From NCBI RefSeq assembly GCF_024758505.1, contig NZ_CP077970.1:2790001-2854000 (forward strand): a stretch of 64,000 nt of DNA. Reading direction: 5' to 3'. Each line of letters starts with the position of its first letter. Positions within the stretch are counted from its first letter, which is position 1. Of the stretch, positions 1 to 8,760 are shown in pieces. The notes under the pieces are model-generated. The model had not been told where the DNA came from. It did not search any database and saw only the letters and a program-made list of their open reading frames with translations. The DNA comes from Bradyrhizobium arachidis (lineage in GTDB: Bacteria > Pseudomonadota > Alphaproteobacteria > Rhizobiales > Xanthobacteraceae). Made by a program: the position numbers and the translations under genes.

Positions 1-78
1 CACGATCAGGTTCAGCGATACGACCGCTATCCCGGGCCAGGGGCTTTCCGGTGCGAGGGTCAAGAACAGGCTTGACAT
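1..78 (-). CDS. Unidentified protein, N-terminal 26 residues only
   Basis: A minus-strand gene starts with ATG at 78-76 and runs off the left edge of the window. An AGGAG ribosome binding site lies at 86-90 (+ strand CTCCT), about 7 bases before the start. The visible N-terminus begins MSSLFLTLAPESPWPG and continues with a hydrophobic run (IAVVSLNLIV), which may open a membrane segment. Too little is present to name a family. Its promoter region carries the 17-bp palindrome at 96-112, which also occurs beside tetR/RND and before the exported protein at 17047. The gene is therefore probably under the same repressor. Confidence 0.6.
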   Translation of the reverse strand, partial: MSSLFLTLAPESPWPGIAVVSLNLIV

Positions 79-95
79 ATTTGATCTCCTAAATA

Positions 96-112
96 AACTA
101 TACCGTATAGTT
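96..112. promoter_or_regulatory. TetR-type operator, copy 1
   Basis: AACTATAC-C-GTATAGTT is a perfect 8-bp inverted repeat around one central base. It lies 18 bases upstream of the minus-strand start at 78 and about 140 bases upstream of the plus-strand gene at 254. The same sequence recurs at 2425-2441 (one mismatch) and 16904-16920 (exact). This 17-bp, AT-rich perfect palindrome is typical of TetR-family operators. Copy 2 lies in the promoter region of the tetR gene at 1684-2346, so that protein is the most likely binder. Confidence 0.75.
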
Positions 113-253
113 CATATACAGCGCGGATCGCGGCGTGTGTCAAGCGCGGAAGCTCACAAGCCGGTGTTCTTCCGGGGCTGATGATGGGACTTCGGCGTGA
201 GGCTCCGCTTCCCGTTCGAAATGCCAATGCTTCAACGGAGAAGGGAATTCGAT

Positions 254-541
254 ATGTTCAAGTACACGACGGCCGTGATGCTGGTGGCTCTGTCTGCCAA
301 TGGCATTGTCCTGGCGCAGGAGAATCGCGGGACCGCCGAGCAGAGGGCCGCGTGCGCACCCGACGCATTTCGCCTCTGCGCAAGCTACATTCCTGACGCC
401 ACGAATGTGGAAGCGTGTCTCAGGCAAAGAAAGTCAGACCTGAGCGATGCTTGCAGAGCCGTCTTCGAGCAGGCCGCGGCCATTGCTTCGGTCAAGACCA
501 CAGGATCGCACCGGTATCAGGGCACAAGGGATGAGGAATGA
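254..541 (+). CDS. Small exported cysteine-containing protein
   Basis: This 95-residue protein starts at ATG 254, preceded by a GGAG-type ribosome binding site near 236-239. A longer frame from 197 would put a charged stretch before the signal peptide and is less likely. Residues 1-22 form a signal peptide (MFKYTTAVMLVALSANG then LAQ). The mature part has four spaced cysteines, including CAPDAFRLC, a later ACLRQRK and a DACRAVF motif. This pattern matches small periplasmic proteins common in bradyrhizobia, of unknown function. The stop codon TGA (539-541) lies just before the next gene, so the two are probably co-transcribed. Confidence 0.65.
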   Translation: MFKYTTAVMLVALSANGIVLAQENRGTAEQRAACAPDAFRLCASYIPDATNVEACLRQRKSDLSDACRAVFEQAAAIASVKTTGSHRYQGTRDEE

Positions 542-545
542 TCGG

Positions 546-983
546 ATGAATACGATCTATTTTCCCGCCTTCGCGGCGTTCGGGGGCTCGGCCTTCGGCG
601 CGATTTCCACGATCGTGACGGGATGGGTGACCCGCCGCCGCAGGCTCCGCGAGCGCCATCATGCCCACGCGGTCTCAAAGCGCGAAAAGCTGTATCGAAG
701 CTTCATCGAGGAGGCGTCCCGGCTTTACGCGGACGCGCTGACAAGCGACAAATCCGAGATCCCGGCGCTGGTGAATTTGTATGCGCTCATCGGGCGCATG
801 CGAATTCTGTCCAGCGATGAGGTCGTCCATGCCGCGGAGCGGGCCGGCCGGCTGATCATCGAAACCTACCTTGCACCGAACACGTCGTTCGTCGACCTGC
901 CGGGCTTCATGGAAGAGATGGACCCGTTACGGGAGTTCGGCGAGGCCTGCCGACGCGAAATGCAGACGACTCCGTCGCGCTGA
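546..983 (+). CDS. Hypothetical membrane-anchored protein
   Basis: A 145-residue protein starting at ATG 546, chosen because a GAGG ribosome binding site at 534-537 is well placed; an in-frame ATG at 531 is possible. The N-terminus (about residues 5-25, FPAFAAFGGSAFGAISTIVT) is one hydrophobic segment. It is followed by a very basic stretch (TRRRRLRERHH), the classic stop-transfer signal, and then an amphipathic helical cytoplasmic part. No family is recognised with certainty. It sits 4 bases after the small exported protein and 8 bases before the tetR gene at 992, so these three look like one transcription unit. Confidence 0.6.
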   Translation: MNTIYFPAFAAFGGSAFGAISTIVTGWVTRRRRLRERHHAHAVSKREKLYRSFIEEASRLYADALTSDKSEIPALVNLYALIGRMRILSSDEVVHAAERAGRLIIETYLAPNTSFVDLPGFMEEMDPLREFGEACRREMQTTPSR

Positions 984-991
984 GGCCGAAC

Positions 992-1660
992 ATGAGCGAG
1001 GTCGCCTGGACGCTCCCGGTCGAAGCATCGTGCACCCACGAAAGAATCGTGCAGGCGGCGATCCGGCTGTACCGCGAGATCGGCCACCGGAAGACCACGG
1101 TTGCCGACATCGCTCGCGGTGCGTCAATGTCTCCGGCAAATCTTTATCGGTTCTATTCGTCCCGGCAAGCGCTGGACGAAGTTGTCGTCGCGGGGCTGCT
1201 AGGGGAGGTGTCTGCGGCAGCCACAGATGCAGCGCGAAGCAGTCGCTCAGGCCTGGAGCGGTTGAATGCGACCCTTCAGGCGATCTCCCGGCTGCATGAA
1301 AATCGACTGGCAAACGATGTCCGATTGCACGAACTGGTGGTTGCTGCGGGACGAGAGAACTGGTGGGCCAGCTTATCTCACGCGGACCGGCTTCGCGACG
1401 TTGTGCGGTCGATCATCGCGGCGGGACAGGCCAGCGGCGAATTTCGGCCAGGAAGCCCGATAGCGCTGGCTTGCTGTCTGCTTGACGCGATGGATGCATA
1501 TCTCAATCCATCGCGCATCAAGGTGGCCGCTCTCGGGCCGACATTCAACGAGATGATGAGCTTTTGCGCGGGCGCGCTCAGCAACGCACCGTTCCGGAAC
1601 GCGGCGCCGCGGCAAGTCACCGGCGTGCGGTCTGATTTGCGCGACCGGCTGACCAATTGA
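992..1660 (+). CDS. TetR/AcrR family transcriptional regulator
   Basis: A 222-residue protein with an N-terminal TetR-type helix-turn-helix at about residues 17-63. The recognisable core is RIVQAAIRLYREIGHRKTTV followed by ADIARGASMSPANLYRFYSS. The C-terminal ligand/dimer domain is divergent, so no inducer can be predicted. A GAGG ribosome binding site precedes the ATG. It follows the hypothetical membrane protein by 8 bases. It is convergent with a second tetR gene (1684-2346), with only 23 bases between their stops. No palindrome of its own was found close upstream, so it is the weaker candidate for binding the 96-112 operator. Confidence 0.85.
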   Translation: MSEVAWTLPVEASCTHERIVQAAIRLYREIGHRKTTVADIARGASMSPANLYRFYSSRQALDEVVVAGLLGEVSAAATDAARSSRSGLERLNATLQAISRLHENRLANDVRLHELVVAAGRENWWASLSHADRLRDVVRSIIAAGQASGEFRPGSPIALACCLLDAMDAYLNPSRIKVAALGPTFNEMMSFCAGALSNAPFRNAAPRQVTGVRSDLRDRLTN

Positions 1661-1683
1661 ACTTAGCCAGGCGGATTGCCCGC

Positions 1684-2346
1684 TCATGGCGTCCAGTCTG
1701 CCTCACAAGCCGCAAGGAAGAAGCCGACTCGTTCACGCATGAAATTTGACAACTCCCGTCTTAGTTCCTTCGGCGGTTCTCCCACCAGAGAACGAAACAG
1801 CATCGGCAGCAGGATCAAATCGAGGAAGATCTGAGCGGTGGCGAGGCTTCGTTTGCCGCGGAAGGGACCCTTTGGCGCCCGCGCAAGCTTCTGCGTCGTT
1901 TCGTTCAAAAGCAGGGAAATGGCACTAACGGAGCGGTCGCGAGCCGCATCGTGGACGTTGCGGCTCAACTCGGGAAAACGCTGGGCTTCGGCAATCGTGG
2001 CGCGAACCATGCCCAGCGATTCTTCCATGACCTTTTCCACGATCGCGGTGCCGAGGCTCGTGAGCTTATCGTGCAGGGTACGGCCCTCGGGCTCGAAGCC
2101 TTCGAAATCCGTCAGTCCGCTGATGGTGCGGGCCACCACAGCGGCGAAGAGGGCCTCCTTGCCAGGAAAATGGGCATAGATGGTTGGCTTGCTCGCGGGT
2201 GCCATTTCCGAGATGTCGTCGATGCTGGCGCTGCGATAGCCCTTTTCGAGAAAGAGCTGCTGAGCTGCGTCGAGAATTCGGGCCTGCACGTCACCGGCAA
2301 GGTCTTTGGGTGGTCTGCCCCGTTTGGGGCCGCTCTTCTTGGTCAT
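1684..2346 (-). CDS. TetR family repressor of the adjacent RND efflux operon
   Basis: A 220-residue protein starting at ATG 2346 with GGGAG about 8 bases upstream; a TTG at 2361 is an alternative. A lysine/proline-rich leader (TKKSGPKRGRPPK) precedes the TetR DNA-binding domain at about residues 20-65 (ILDAAQQLFLEKGYRSASID then ISEMAPASKPTIYAHFPGKE). The C-terminal half resembles the AefR-like ligand domain found in repressors of RND pumps. The gene is divergent from the efflux operon. The 17-bp palindrome at 2425-2441 lies about 80 bases upstream, which fits autorepression and control of the pump. The binding assignment is inferred from position. Confidence 0.88.
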   Translation of the reverse strand: MTKKSGPKRGRPPKDLAGDVQARILDAAQQLFLEKGYRSASIDDISEMAPASKPTIYAHFPGKEALFAAVVARTISGLTDFEGFEPEGRTLHDKLTSLGTAIVEKVMEESLGMVRATIAEAQRFPELSRNVHDAARDRSVSAISLLLNETTQKLARAPKGPFRGKRSLATAQIFLDLILLPMLFRSLVGEPPKELRRELSNFMRERVGFFLAACEADWTP

Positions 2347-2424
2347 CCGTCTGTCTCCCAATCACGAGTCTGTGCGCATCTGAATCGCACTTGACACGGC
2401 TATTAGGAAAAGGCAAGAAAAAGA

Positions 2425-2441
2425 AAATATACGGTATAGTT
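2425..2441. promoter_or_regulatory. TetR-type operator, copy 2, in the tetR/RND divergent region
   Basis: This is the same palindrome as at 96-112, read on the other strand, with a single mismatch in the left arm (AAATATAC-G-GTATAGTT). The flanking TTTATTT on the right also matches copy 1, so similarity extends to more than 20 bases. It lies between tetR (start 2346, minus) and the kinase-like/RND operon (start 2550, plus), where a repressor could control both directions. A TTGACA hexamer lies nearby at 2391-2396, but I see no good -10 at standard spacing. Confidence 0.75.
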
Positions 2442-2549
2442 TATTTAGAGGGTTGCTGAGGTCTGTCAGGACCGGCGACAGCCTTCTGGATCGTCGGCGG
2501 CCGCAGGGTTGCGGCGTTGGCCGCCGATCATCCGATTCACCCTAGGAGA

Positions 2550-3407
2550 ATGACTTTGACGAGGAAGGACCCGCACCATCAGCAAGACGGCGTCCTGTTG
2601 CGCGAATTGCGTCACAGAGTCGACCAGGGAATCGTCTCGGCGATCGGTCTGGTCTCGGCTGCGGCCGTCCGGGCCGACGGGGCAGAAGCCAAGACTGCCT
2701 TGAGCGAGGTCGTCGAGCTGTTGCACGGCCATGCCGAACTGCATCGGGCGCTCGCAATGCCTCAGGGCAAAGCCCTCAATGATGCGGCGACTTACATCCG
2801 CAAACTTGGCTGCGGCTTGCGCCGGTCCCTGCTGGATCCAATGAACATCCGGCTGGCATTCGCAACTGAGTCTCTCCCGCTTCAGTCGGAGCGGTGCTGG
2901 CGGCTTGGCCTGATCGTCCACGACCTCATCGCAAGGGCAGCGAAGCACGCGCATTTCGACGCGCGCTCCGGCGAGATCAAGGTCAAGCTGTCGCGCATCG
3001 GCGCGGTCGTAAACTGCGTCGTGCTGGATAATGGATCACGGTCGACGCGGGCGGACGCCGGCCGCGAACTCCAGATCAGCAATGACCTTGCGAAGGGTCT
3101 CGGCGGACGGATCGAGCATGCCGTCGCCGCCGAGTTCACCTCAGTCGTCCTCTCCTTCTACCTGAACGAACGGGAGCGACAGGCGAGTCGGTCGATGGCG
3201 ACGCGCCGCATGAGGTCGCCACGCAGGCCGTACGCCAAGTCGGCCGTGACGCTTGGCTCAGGCACGGATCAGGCCGGGCGCCCGGCCTCCATCGCCCCGG
3301 ATCCAACCTTGCTACGAGGTCATCCGAACGAATTGGCCTCGCTCTCCCGAGGCTCAGATGCGTTGGGCGGGCTGTTGTCACCATCCCACGGCATGGATGC
3401 ACTATGA
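2550..3407 (+). CDS. Histidine-kinase-like protein (HWE/HisKA_2 type), first gene of the RND operon
   Basis: About 285 residues. The N-terminal helix LLRELRHRVDQGIVSAIGLV resembles the phospho-acceptor H-box of HisKA_2/HWE kinases (ELRHRVKN-type), with the candidate phospho-histidine in RHRV. The second half has a degenerate HATPase fold, with VVLDNGS as a possible G1 box and GLGGRIEHAVAAEFTSVVLS near the end. The N-box and a full G2 box are not obvious, so activity is doubtful. The last 75 residues are basic and low complexity. AGGAG lies one base before ATG 2550, so TTG 2556 may be the real start. Its stop overlaps the adaptor start (ATGA), so it is co-translated with the pump. No sensor domain or response regulator is adjacent. 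Confidence 0.7.
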   Translation: MTLTRKDPHHQQDGVLLRELRHRVDQGIVSAIGLVSAAAVRADGAEAKTALSEVVELLHGHAELHRALAMPQGKALNDAATYIRKLGCGLRRSLLDPMNIRLAFATESLPLQSERCWRLGLIVHDLIARAAKHAHFDARSGEIKVKLSRIGAVVNCVVLDNGSRSTRADAGRELQISNDLAKGLGGRIEHAVAAEFTSVVLSFYLNERERQASRSMATRRMRSPRRPYAKSAVTLGSGTDQAGRPASIAPDPTLLRGHPNELASLSRGSDALGGLLSPSHGMDAL

Positions 3408-4531
3408 AAATCCACATTTCGAACCACACCATAACCGTTCGGTCCCAGCGCTCGCTGAGGTCTCTCGGCGGGCTTGCCGCGGCGCTTTTCGCGGCGGCGC
3501 TCGGCGGCTGCGATGATCAAGCCGCCGCTCCCGGTCCTCGCGCTGCGTTCGTGCGCACGGAGATCGTGCAGCCGAAGGACCGGCGATCCTCGATCACCCT
3601 GACCGGCGAAGTCCAGGCCCGCTTCCGCGCCGATCTCTCGTTCCGCGTCAGTGGTCGCGTTCTCGCGCGCTATGCCGATGTCGGCACCTACGTCAAAGCC
3701 GGCGAGGTGCTGGCGGTGCTCGATCCCGCCGAACAGCAGGCCGATGTCGATGCCGCCCATGCGGCAGTGTTATCTGCGGAATCGCAGTTGCGCGTTGCGA
3801 GAGTCACTTTCGAGCGGCAGACGGCGCTAATCGCGGGTGGCTTCACCACTCGCCCGGTCTACGAGCAGGCGCAGGAAGGATTGCGAACTGCGGAAGGCGT
3901 GCTTGAGGCGGCAAAAGCGCAGCTCGGAACGGCGAAGGACGCCCTTGGCTTTACCGCGTTGCGCGCTGAAGCGGATGGCGTGATCACCGCGCGCAATCTC
4001 GAGGTGGGGCAGGTCGTACAGGCTGCGCAACCCGCGTTCTCGCTGGCGCAGGATGGCGAGCGGGATGCCGTTTTTGACGTCTATGAATCGATCTTCCTTG
4101 GCGAGCCCGATGGGCACCGCGTTGCGCTTGCATTGGTCTCCGACGCCGGCGTGACGGCGGCCGGCCACATCAGGGAAGTCTCGCCGGCGATCGATCCGAA
4201 GAGCTCGACGATCCGCGTCAAGGTATCGATCCAGGATCCGCCGACCGAAATGACGCTCGGAAGCGCCGTTGCAGGAACCGTGACGGCAAAGCCGCAACAG
4301 CTGATCGCATTGCCCTGGAGTGCATTGATGGCGGCGGGCACCAAGCCCGCAGTCTGGACCGTCGATCAGGCGACCCGGACGGCGTCGCTAAAGCCCGTCA
4401 TCGTCGGGGGCTACGAGGCAGGCGAGGTGTTGATCAAGGCAGGTCTCGAGCCTGGCGAGCGCGTCGTGACTGACGGCGGCAAGCTGCTGAGCGTTGGCCA
4501 GCCAGTGACGTACGAGGGAGATCGGTCATGA
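3404..4531 (+). CDS. RND efflux periplasmic adaptor (membrane fusion protein) 1
   Basis: A 375-residue adaptor that would link the inner-membrane RND pump to an outer-membrane channel. The N-terminus is hydrophobic and ends in a lipobox-like LGGC, so it is probably a lipoprotein. The body has the usual order: barrel-sandwich/lipoyl half (SFRVSGRVLARYADVGTYVK, about residues 75-95), an alpha-helical hairpin rich in Ala/Gln/Glu (about 105-165), the second lipoyl half (ADGVITARNLEVGQVVQAAQ), then beta-barrel and membrane-proximal domains. It overlaps both neighbours by four bases, which implies translational coupling. The operon encodes no outer-membrane TolC-type protein. Confidence 0.92.
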   Translation: MKIHISNHTITVRSQRSLRSLGGLAAALFAAALGGCDDQAAAPGPRAAFVRTEIVQPKDRRSSITLTGEVQARFRADLSFRVSGRVLARYADVGTYVKAGEVLAVLDPAEQQADVDAAHAAVLSAESQLRVARVTFERQTALIAGGFTTRPVYEQAQEGLRTAEGVLEAAKAQLGTAKDALGFTALRAEADGVITARNLEVGQVVQAAQPAFSLAQDGERDAVFDVYESIFLGEPDGHRVALALVSDAGVTAAGHIREVSPAIDPKSSTIRVKVSIQDPPTEMTLGSAVAGTVTAKPQQLIALPWSALMAAGTKPAVWTVDQATRTASLKPVIVGGYEAGEVLIKAGLEPGERVVTDGGKLLSVGQPVTYEGDRS

Positions 4532-5601
4532 AGAGCCGCGCAATGATTGTCGCCGGCACGCTCGCGTCAGCTCTCGCGGTTGCCGGGTGTCAGCAGGAGA
4601 CGAAGGCACCGGAGGCCGTGCGGCCCGTGCTCTCCACAGTCCTCGAATCGAAACAGGGGGACGGCACGATCGCTGTGGGCGTCGTTGAGCCCCGCTACAA
4701 GACGAATCTCGGCTTCCGCGTGCTTGGACGCTTGACCGCGCGTCCCGCTTATGTCGGCGACCTCGTCAGAGAAGGGCAGATCGTGGGCACGATCGATTCG
4801 ACGGCCCTCGAGCTTGCCGTGCGCTCCGCCAAGGCAGAGGTTGCGAAGGCTGAGGCGCAGCTTGCGACCGCCAGAGCGAAGGAGGAGCGGCAGCGAACGC
4901 TCATCACGAGCGATGCGACCACAAAGCAGACGCTGGATAATGCCGAGCAGGCGCGCGCAGGGGCGGAAGCTTCGCTCGCGCATGCTCAGGCAAACCTGAC
5001 CAAGGCGATCGAGCAGTTCGGCTATGCGCAGATCAAGGCCGACTTCGACGGCGTGGTTACCGCAGTCGGCGCGGAGGTCGGCCAAGTGGTCTCGCCCGGT
5101 CAAAGCGTGGTGACGCTCGCAAGGCCGGACGTCCGAGAGGCCGTCGTCGATATAGGGGAGGAATTCCCGGTCCCGCTCGAAATCGGTCTGCCATTCACGG
5201 TGAGCCTGCAACTCCTTCCCGCCGTTCAGGTCGACGGCAAAATTCGCGAGATTGCGCCGCAGGCCGATCCGGTCACGCGCTTGAGACGGGTCCGCGTTGC
5301 GCTGAGCAATCCACCCTACAGCTTCCGCCTCGGCGCCACCGTCACGGCAAAGCCCAGGGAGCAAGGTCCGATGTTGCGCCTGCCTGCATCCGCAGTGCTC
5401 GCAAAGGATGGCGCCAATTTCGTCTGGGTCGTCGATCAGCCCGCCGGAACCGTGTCGTTGCAGAAAGTCGAGCTCGTCGCTGACCGAGCCGGCGCTCACG
5501 TCACCGGCGGACTTGCTCCCGGTGCGCGCGTCGTCACCGCCGGAATCCACAGCCTCACGCCAGGACAGCAAGTCCGCATCGAACAGGATGAAAAGCCATG
5601 A
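4528..5601 (+). CDS. RND efflux periplasmic adaptor (membrane fusion protein) 2
   Basis: A 357-residue second adaptor with a clear lipoprotein signal (lipobox LAVAGC at about residues 16-21). The lipoyl halves are GFRVLGRLTARPAYVGDLVR and FDGVVTAVGAEVGQVVSPGQ, flanking a long Ala/Glu/Lys helical hairpin. It is homologous to, but diverged from, the adaptor just upstream. Operons with two adaptors and one RND transporter are known, and the pair may form a mixed hexamer. The start overlaps the upstream stop (ATGA) and its stop overlaps the pump start. Confidence 0.92.
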   Translation: MKSRAMIVAGTLASALAVAGCQQETKAPEAVRPVLSTVLESKQGDGTIAVGVVEPRYKTNLGFRVLGRLTARPAYVGDLVREGQIVGTIDSTALELAVRSAKAEVAKAEAQLATARAKEERQRTLITSDATTKQTLDNAEQARAGAEASLAHAQANLTKAIEQFGYAQIKADFDGVVTAVGAEVGQVVSPGQSVVTLARPDVREAVVDIGEEFPVPLEIGLPFTVSLQLLPAVQVDGKIREIAPQADPVTRLRRVRVALSNPPYSFRLGATVTAKPREQGPMLRLPASAVLAKDGANFVWVVDQPAGTVSLQKVELVADRAGAHVTGGLAPGARVVTAGIHSLTPGQQVRIEQDEKP

Positions 5602-8600
5602 AGTCGTTCAACCTTTCCGACTGGGCGCTAGGCCATCGCTCGCTCGTCTGGTATTTCATGATCGCCTTCATGGCGGCTGGACTCTTTGCGTACCTTCAGC
5701 TTGGTCGTCAGGAGGATCCCGACTTCACGATTAAGACCATGGTGATCCAGGCTCAGTGGCCGGGCGCGTCACCCGAGGACATGACGCGCCAGGTCACCGA
5801 CAGGATCGAGAAGAAGCTCGAGGAGCTGGAATCGCTCGACTACACCAAGAGCGTGACGGTTGCGGGCCAGACCACGGTCTTCGTCTATCTGCGTGACAGC
5901 ACCAAGGCTGCCGACGTCAAGCCGACCTGGGCCCGCGTCCGCAACATGATTGCGGATATCAAGGGCGAGTTTCCACAAGGAGTGATCGGGCCCGGCTTCA
6001 ACGACCGCTTTGGCGACGTGTTCGGCAACATCTATGCCTTCACCAGCGACGGCTTGACCCAGCGTCAGCTGCGCGATGAGGTCGAGGACATCCGCGCCAA
6101 GGTCTTGACCGTGCCGGATGTGGGCAAGGTCGACATTCTGGGCGCGCAGGACGAGGTCATCTATCTCGAATTCTCCACCCGCAAGATCGCAGCCTTGGGT
6201 CTCGACATCCACTCCATCATGGCTTCTCTGCAGGGGCAGAATGCGGTTGCGCCCTCCGGCGTATTCCAGGAAGGGCCCGAGCGGATCAGCGTGCGGGTGA
6301 ACGGCCAGTTCACCTCCGAGGCAAGCCTGAAGGCGGTCAATCTGCGGATCAACGATCGGTTCTTTCCGCTGACCGACGTCGCAAACATCACGCGCGGCTA
6401 CGTCGATCCGCCACAAACACTGTTCCGATACAACGGCCAGCCCGCGATCTCGCTCGCGATCGGCATGAAGTCCGGTGCAAATCTGCTTCACTTCGGTGAG
6501 GCACTGAAGGAGGAGATGTCGAAGATCATTGCCGACTTGCCGATCGGCGTCGGCGTGCATCTGGTCGCGGACCAGCCGGTGGTGGTGGAGCATGCGGTGT
6601 CCGGCTTCACGGAGGCCTTGTTCGAGGCGGTGATCATCGTGCTCGGCATCAGCTTTCTCAGCCTCGGCTTGCGCGCCGGCCTCGTCGTCGCGATCGCAAT
6701 CCCCCTCGTGCTTGCCATCACCTTTGTCGTGATGGCCTATGCGGGGATCTCTCTGCAGCGCATTTCGCTTGGTGCCCTGATCATCGCGCTGGGCCTGCTT
6801 GTCGACGACGCCATGATCGCCGTTGAAATGATGGTAGCCCGGCTTGAGGTGGGCGATCCTCTCGAGAAGGCGGCAACCCACGTCTATACTTCGACCGCAT
6901 TTCCGATGCTGACCGGCACGCTGGTCACCGTTGCCGGATTCATCCCGATCGGGCTCAATAGCAGCAATGCCGGCGAGTTCACCTTTACGCTGTTCGTTGT
7001 GATCGCGGTCTCTCTCATCGTCTCCTGGATCGTGGCGGTGCTGTTCACGCCATTGCTGGGTGTCACCATCCTGCCCGCCAAAATGAAGGGTCATCATGGC
7101 GAGAAGGGCCGCTTGGCGCAGCTCTTCGCGCGCCTGCTGCTGTTCTGCATGCATCACCGCTGGGCCACCATCGGCGTGACGGTTGCGGCCTTTCTGCTGG
7201 CGCTGTTTGGCATGAACTTCGTGCAGCAGCAGTTCTTCCCGTCATCGGATCGGGCCGAGCTGGTGATCGACTGGAACCTGCCGCAGAATGCATCGATCGC
7301 CGATTCCAATGCGCAGATGGCACGCTTCGAGACCGAACAGCTTCAGGGCAACGCGTCGGTTGATCACTGGTCGACCTACGTCGGGATCGGCTCGCCGCGC
7401 TTCGTCCTGTCCTTCGACGTGCAGACCGCAAACACCTGGTTCGGTCAGATGGTGGTCGTGACCAAGGGCGGCATCAAGGCGCGCGACCAGCTCAAGGCAC
7501 AATTCGAGGACTATCTCAGGAAGACGTTCCCCGGGACCGACACCTACGTCAAGCTGCTCGAGGTCGGGCCGCCGGTGGGGCGTCCCGTGCAGTATCGCTT
7601 GAGTGGGCCCGACATCGCGAAGGTGCGAGATCTTTCGCAGAAGCTCGCTGGCATCGTACGGAGCAGCCCTGAGCTTAGCAACGTTGTGTTCGACTGGATG
7701 GAGCCGGCGCGCGTCGTCAAGGTCGACGTCCTCCAGGACAAGGCGCGACAGCTTGGTGTGACATCGGAAGACATTGCCACGACCTTGAAGTCCGTGCTCG
7801 AGGGCACGCCGATTACCCAGGTGCGCGACAGCATCTATCTCGTCAATGTCACGGGACGTGCGACCGCACCGGAACGCGCTTCCATCAGCACCTTGCGCGA
7901 CTTGCAATTGACCGGGCTCGGCGGTCAATCCGTGCCGCTCGGGGCCGTGGCCAATCTGCGTTACGAGCTCGAGCAGCCGACGATCTGGCGGCGCGCGCGG
8001 ATCCCCACCATCACGTTGAAGGCCGGTATCGTCGGCAGCGTGCAACCCAAGACCATCGTGGATCAGCTCGCACCGAAGGTTGCGGCATTCACCAAGGAGC
8101 TGCCGGCGGGGTATTCGGTGAACCTCGGCGGCTCCGTCGAGGAGAGCGCCAAGAGCCAGGCGCCGATCGTAGCTGTCGTTCCGCTCATGCTGTTCGTCAT
8201 GGCCACGGTTTTGATGGTTCAGTTGCAGAGCTTCCATCGCTTGTTCCTGGTGTTCGCGGTTGCGCCGCTCGCCGTGATCGGCGTGGTCATGGCCCTGCTG
8301 CCGAGCGGTGCTCCTCTCGGCTTCGTCGCCATCCTCGGCGTGCTCGCCCTGATCGGCATTCTGGTCCGAAACTCGGTGATCCTGATCGTGCAGATCGAGG
8401 ACCTGAAGAAGGAGGGGCGCCCGGCCTGGGAAGCCGTCGTGGAGGCGACCGAGCATCGCATGCGACCGATCCTGCTGACCGCAGCAGCCGCAAGTCTCGC
8501 GCTGATTCCGATCGCGCGCGAGATTTTCTGGGGGCCGATGGCCTACGCGATGATGGGCGGCATCATCGTCGGCACACTGCTGACGCTGTTGTTCCTGCCG

Positions 8601-8747
8601 GCGCTTTATGTGGCCTGGTTCCGGATCCATCCCGATCACGGCGACCAATCATCGGCGCATGAGTCCGCCGCGCCTCTGCACGACACGTCTTCGCCGGAGC
8701 GGATCTCCGCGCCCAAGCCGGTGCCGGTCCTCGAAACGCAATTCTAA
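5598..8747 (+). CDS. RND family inner-membrane efflux transporter (AcrB/HAE-1-like)
   Basis: A 1049-residue proton-driven drug/solvent exporter of the usual RND length. The first membrane helix is at about residues 14-34. A large periplasmic loop follows, then the TM2-TM6 block with the proton-relay pair in LGLLVDDAMIAVEMM. A second periplasmic loop and the TM8-TM12 block follow (VPLMLFVMATVLMVQLQSF onwards, with GILVRNSVILI). The tail after TM12 is short and hydrophilic. It is translationally coupled to the two adaptors. The divergent tetR and its operator at 2425-2441 suggest induction by a ligand of that repressor. The substrate cannot be read from the sequence. Confidence 0.94.
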   Translation: MKSFNLSDWALGHRSLVWYFMIAFMAAGLFAYLQLGRQEDPDFTIKTMVIQAQWPGASPEDMTRQVTDRIEKKLEELESLDYTKSVTVAGQTTVFVYLRDSTKAADVKPTWARVRNMIADIKGEFPQGVIGPGFNDRFGDVFGNIYAFTSDGLTQRQLRDEVEDIRAKVLTVPDVGKVDILGAQDEVIYLEFSTRKIAALGLDIHSIMASLQGQNAVAPSGVFQEGPERISVRVNGQFTSEASLKAVNLRINDRFFPLTDVANITRGYVDPPQTLFRYNGQPAISLAIGMKSGANLLHFGEALKEEMSKIIADLPIGVGVHLVADQPVVVEHAVSGFTEALFEAVIIVLGISFLSLGLRAGLVVAIAIPLVLAITFVVMAYAGISLQRISLGALIIALGLLVDDAMIAVEMMVARLEVGDPLEKAATHVYTSTAFPMLTGTLVTVAGFIPIGLNSSNAGEFTFTLFVVIAVSLIVSWIVAVLFTPLLGVTILPAKMKGHHGEKGRLAQLFARLLLFCMHHRWATIGVTVAAFLLALFGMNFVQQQFFPSSDRAELVIDWNLPQNASIADSNAQMARFETEQLQGNASVDHWSTYVGIGSPRFVLSFDVQTANTWFGQMVVVTKGGIKARDQLKAQFEDYLRKTFPGTDTYVKLLEVGPPVGRPVQYRLSGPDIAKVRDLSQKLAGIVRSSPELSNVVFDWMEPARVVKVDVLQDKARQLGVTSEDIATTLKSVLEGTPITQVRDSIYLVNVTGRATAPERASISTLRDLQLTGLGGQSVPLGAVANLRYELEQPTIWRRARIPTITLKAGIVGSVQPKTIVDQLAPKVAAFTKELPAGYSVNLGGSVEESAKSQAPIVAVVPLMLFVMATVLMVQLQSFHRLFLVFAVAPLAVIGVVMALLPSGAPLGFVAILGVLALIGILVRNSVILIVQIEDLKKEGRPAWEAVVEATEHRMRPILLTAAAASLALIPIAREIFWGPMAYAMMGGIIVGTLLTLLFLPALYVAWFRIHPDHGDQSSAHESAAPLHDTSSPERISAPKPVPVLETQF

Positions 8748-8760
8748 CAAGAGAAAGCAC

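Noticed and set aside
5769..8648. Long minus-strand open frames (5769-7157 and 7242-8648) opposite the RND pump
   Set aside because: They mirror the RND coding frame, are rich in Arg/His/Asp/Gln as expected for antisense of GC-rich genes, and show no family motifs. The pump on the plus strand is certain.
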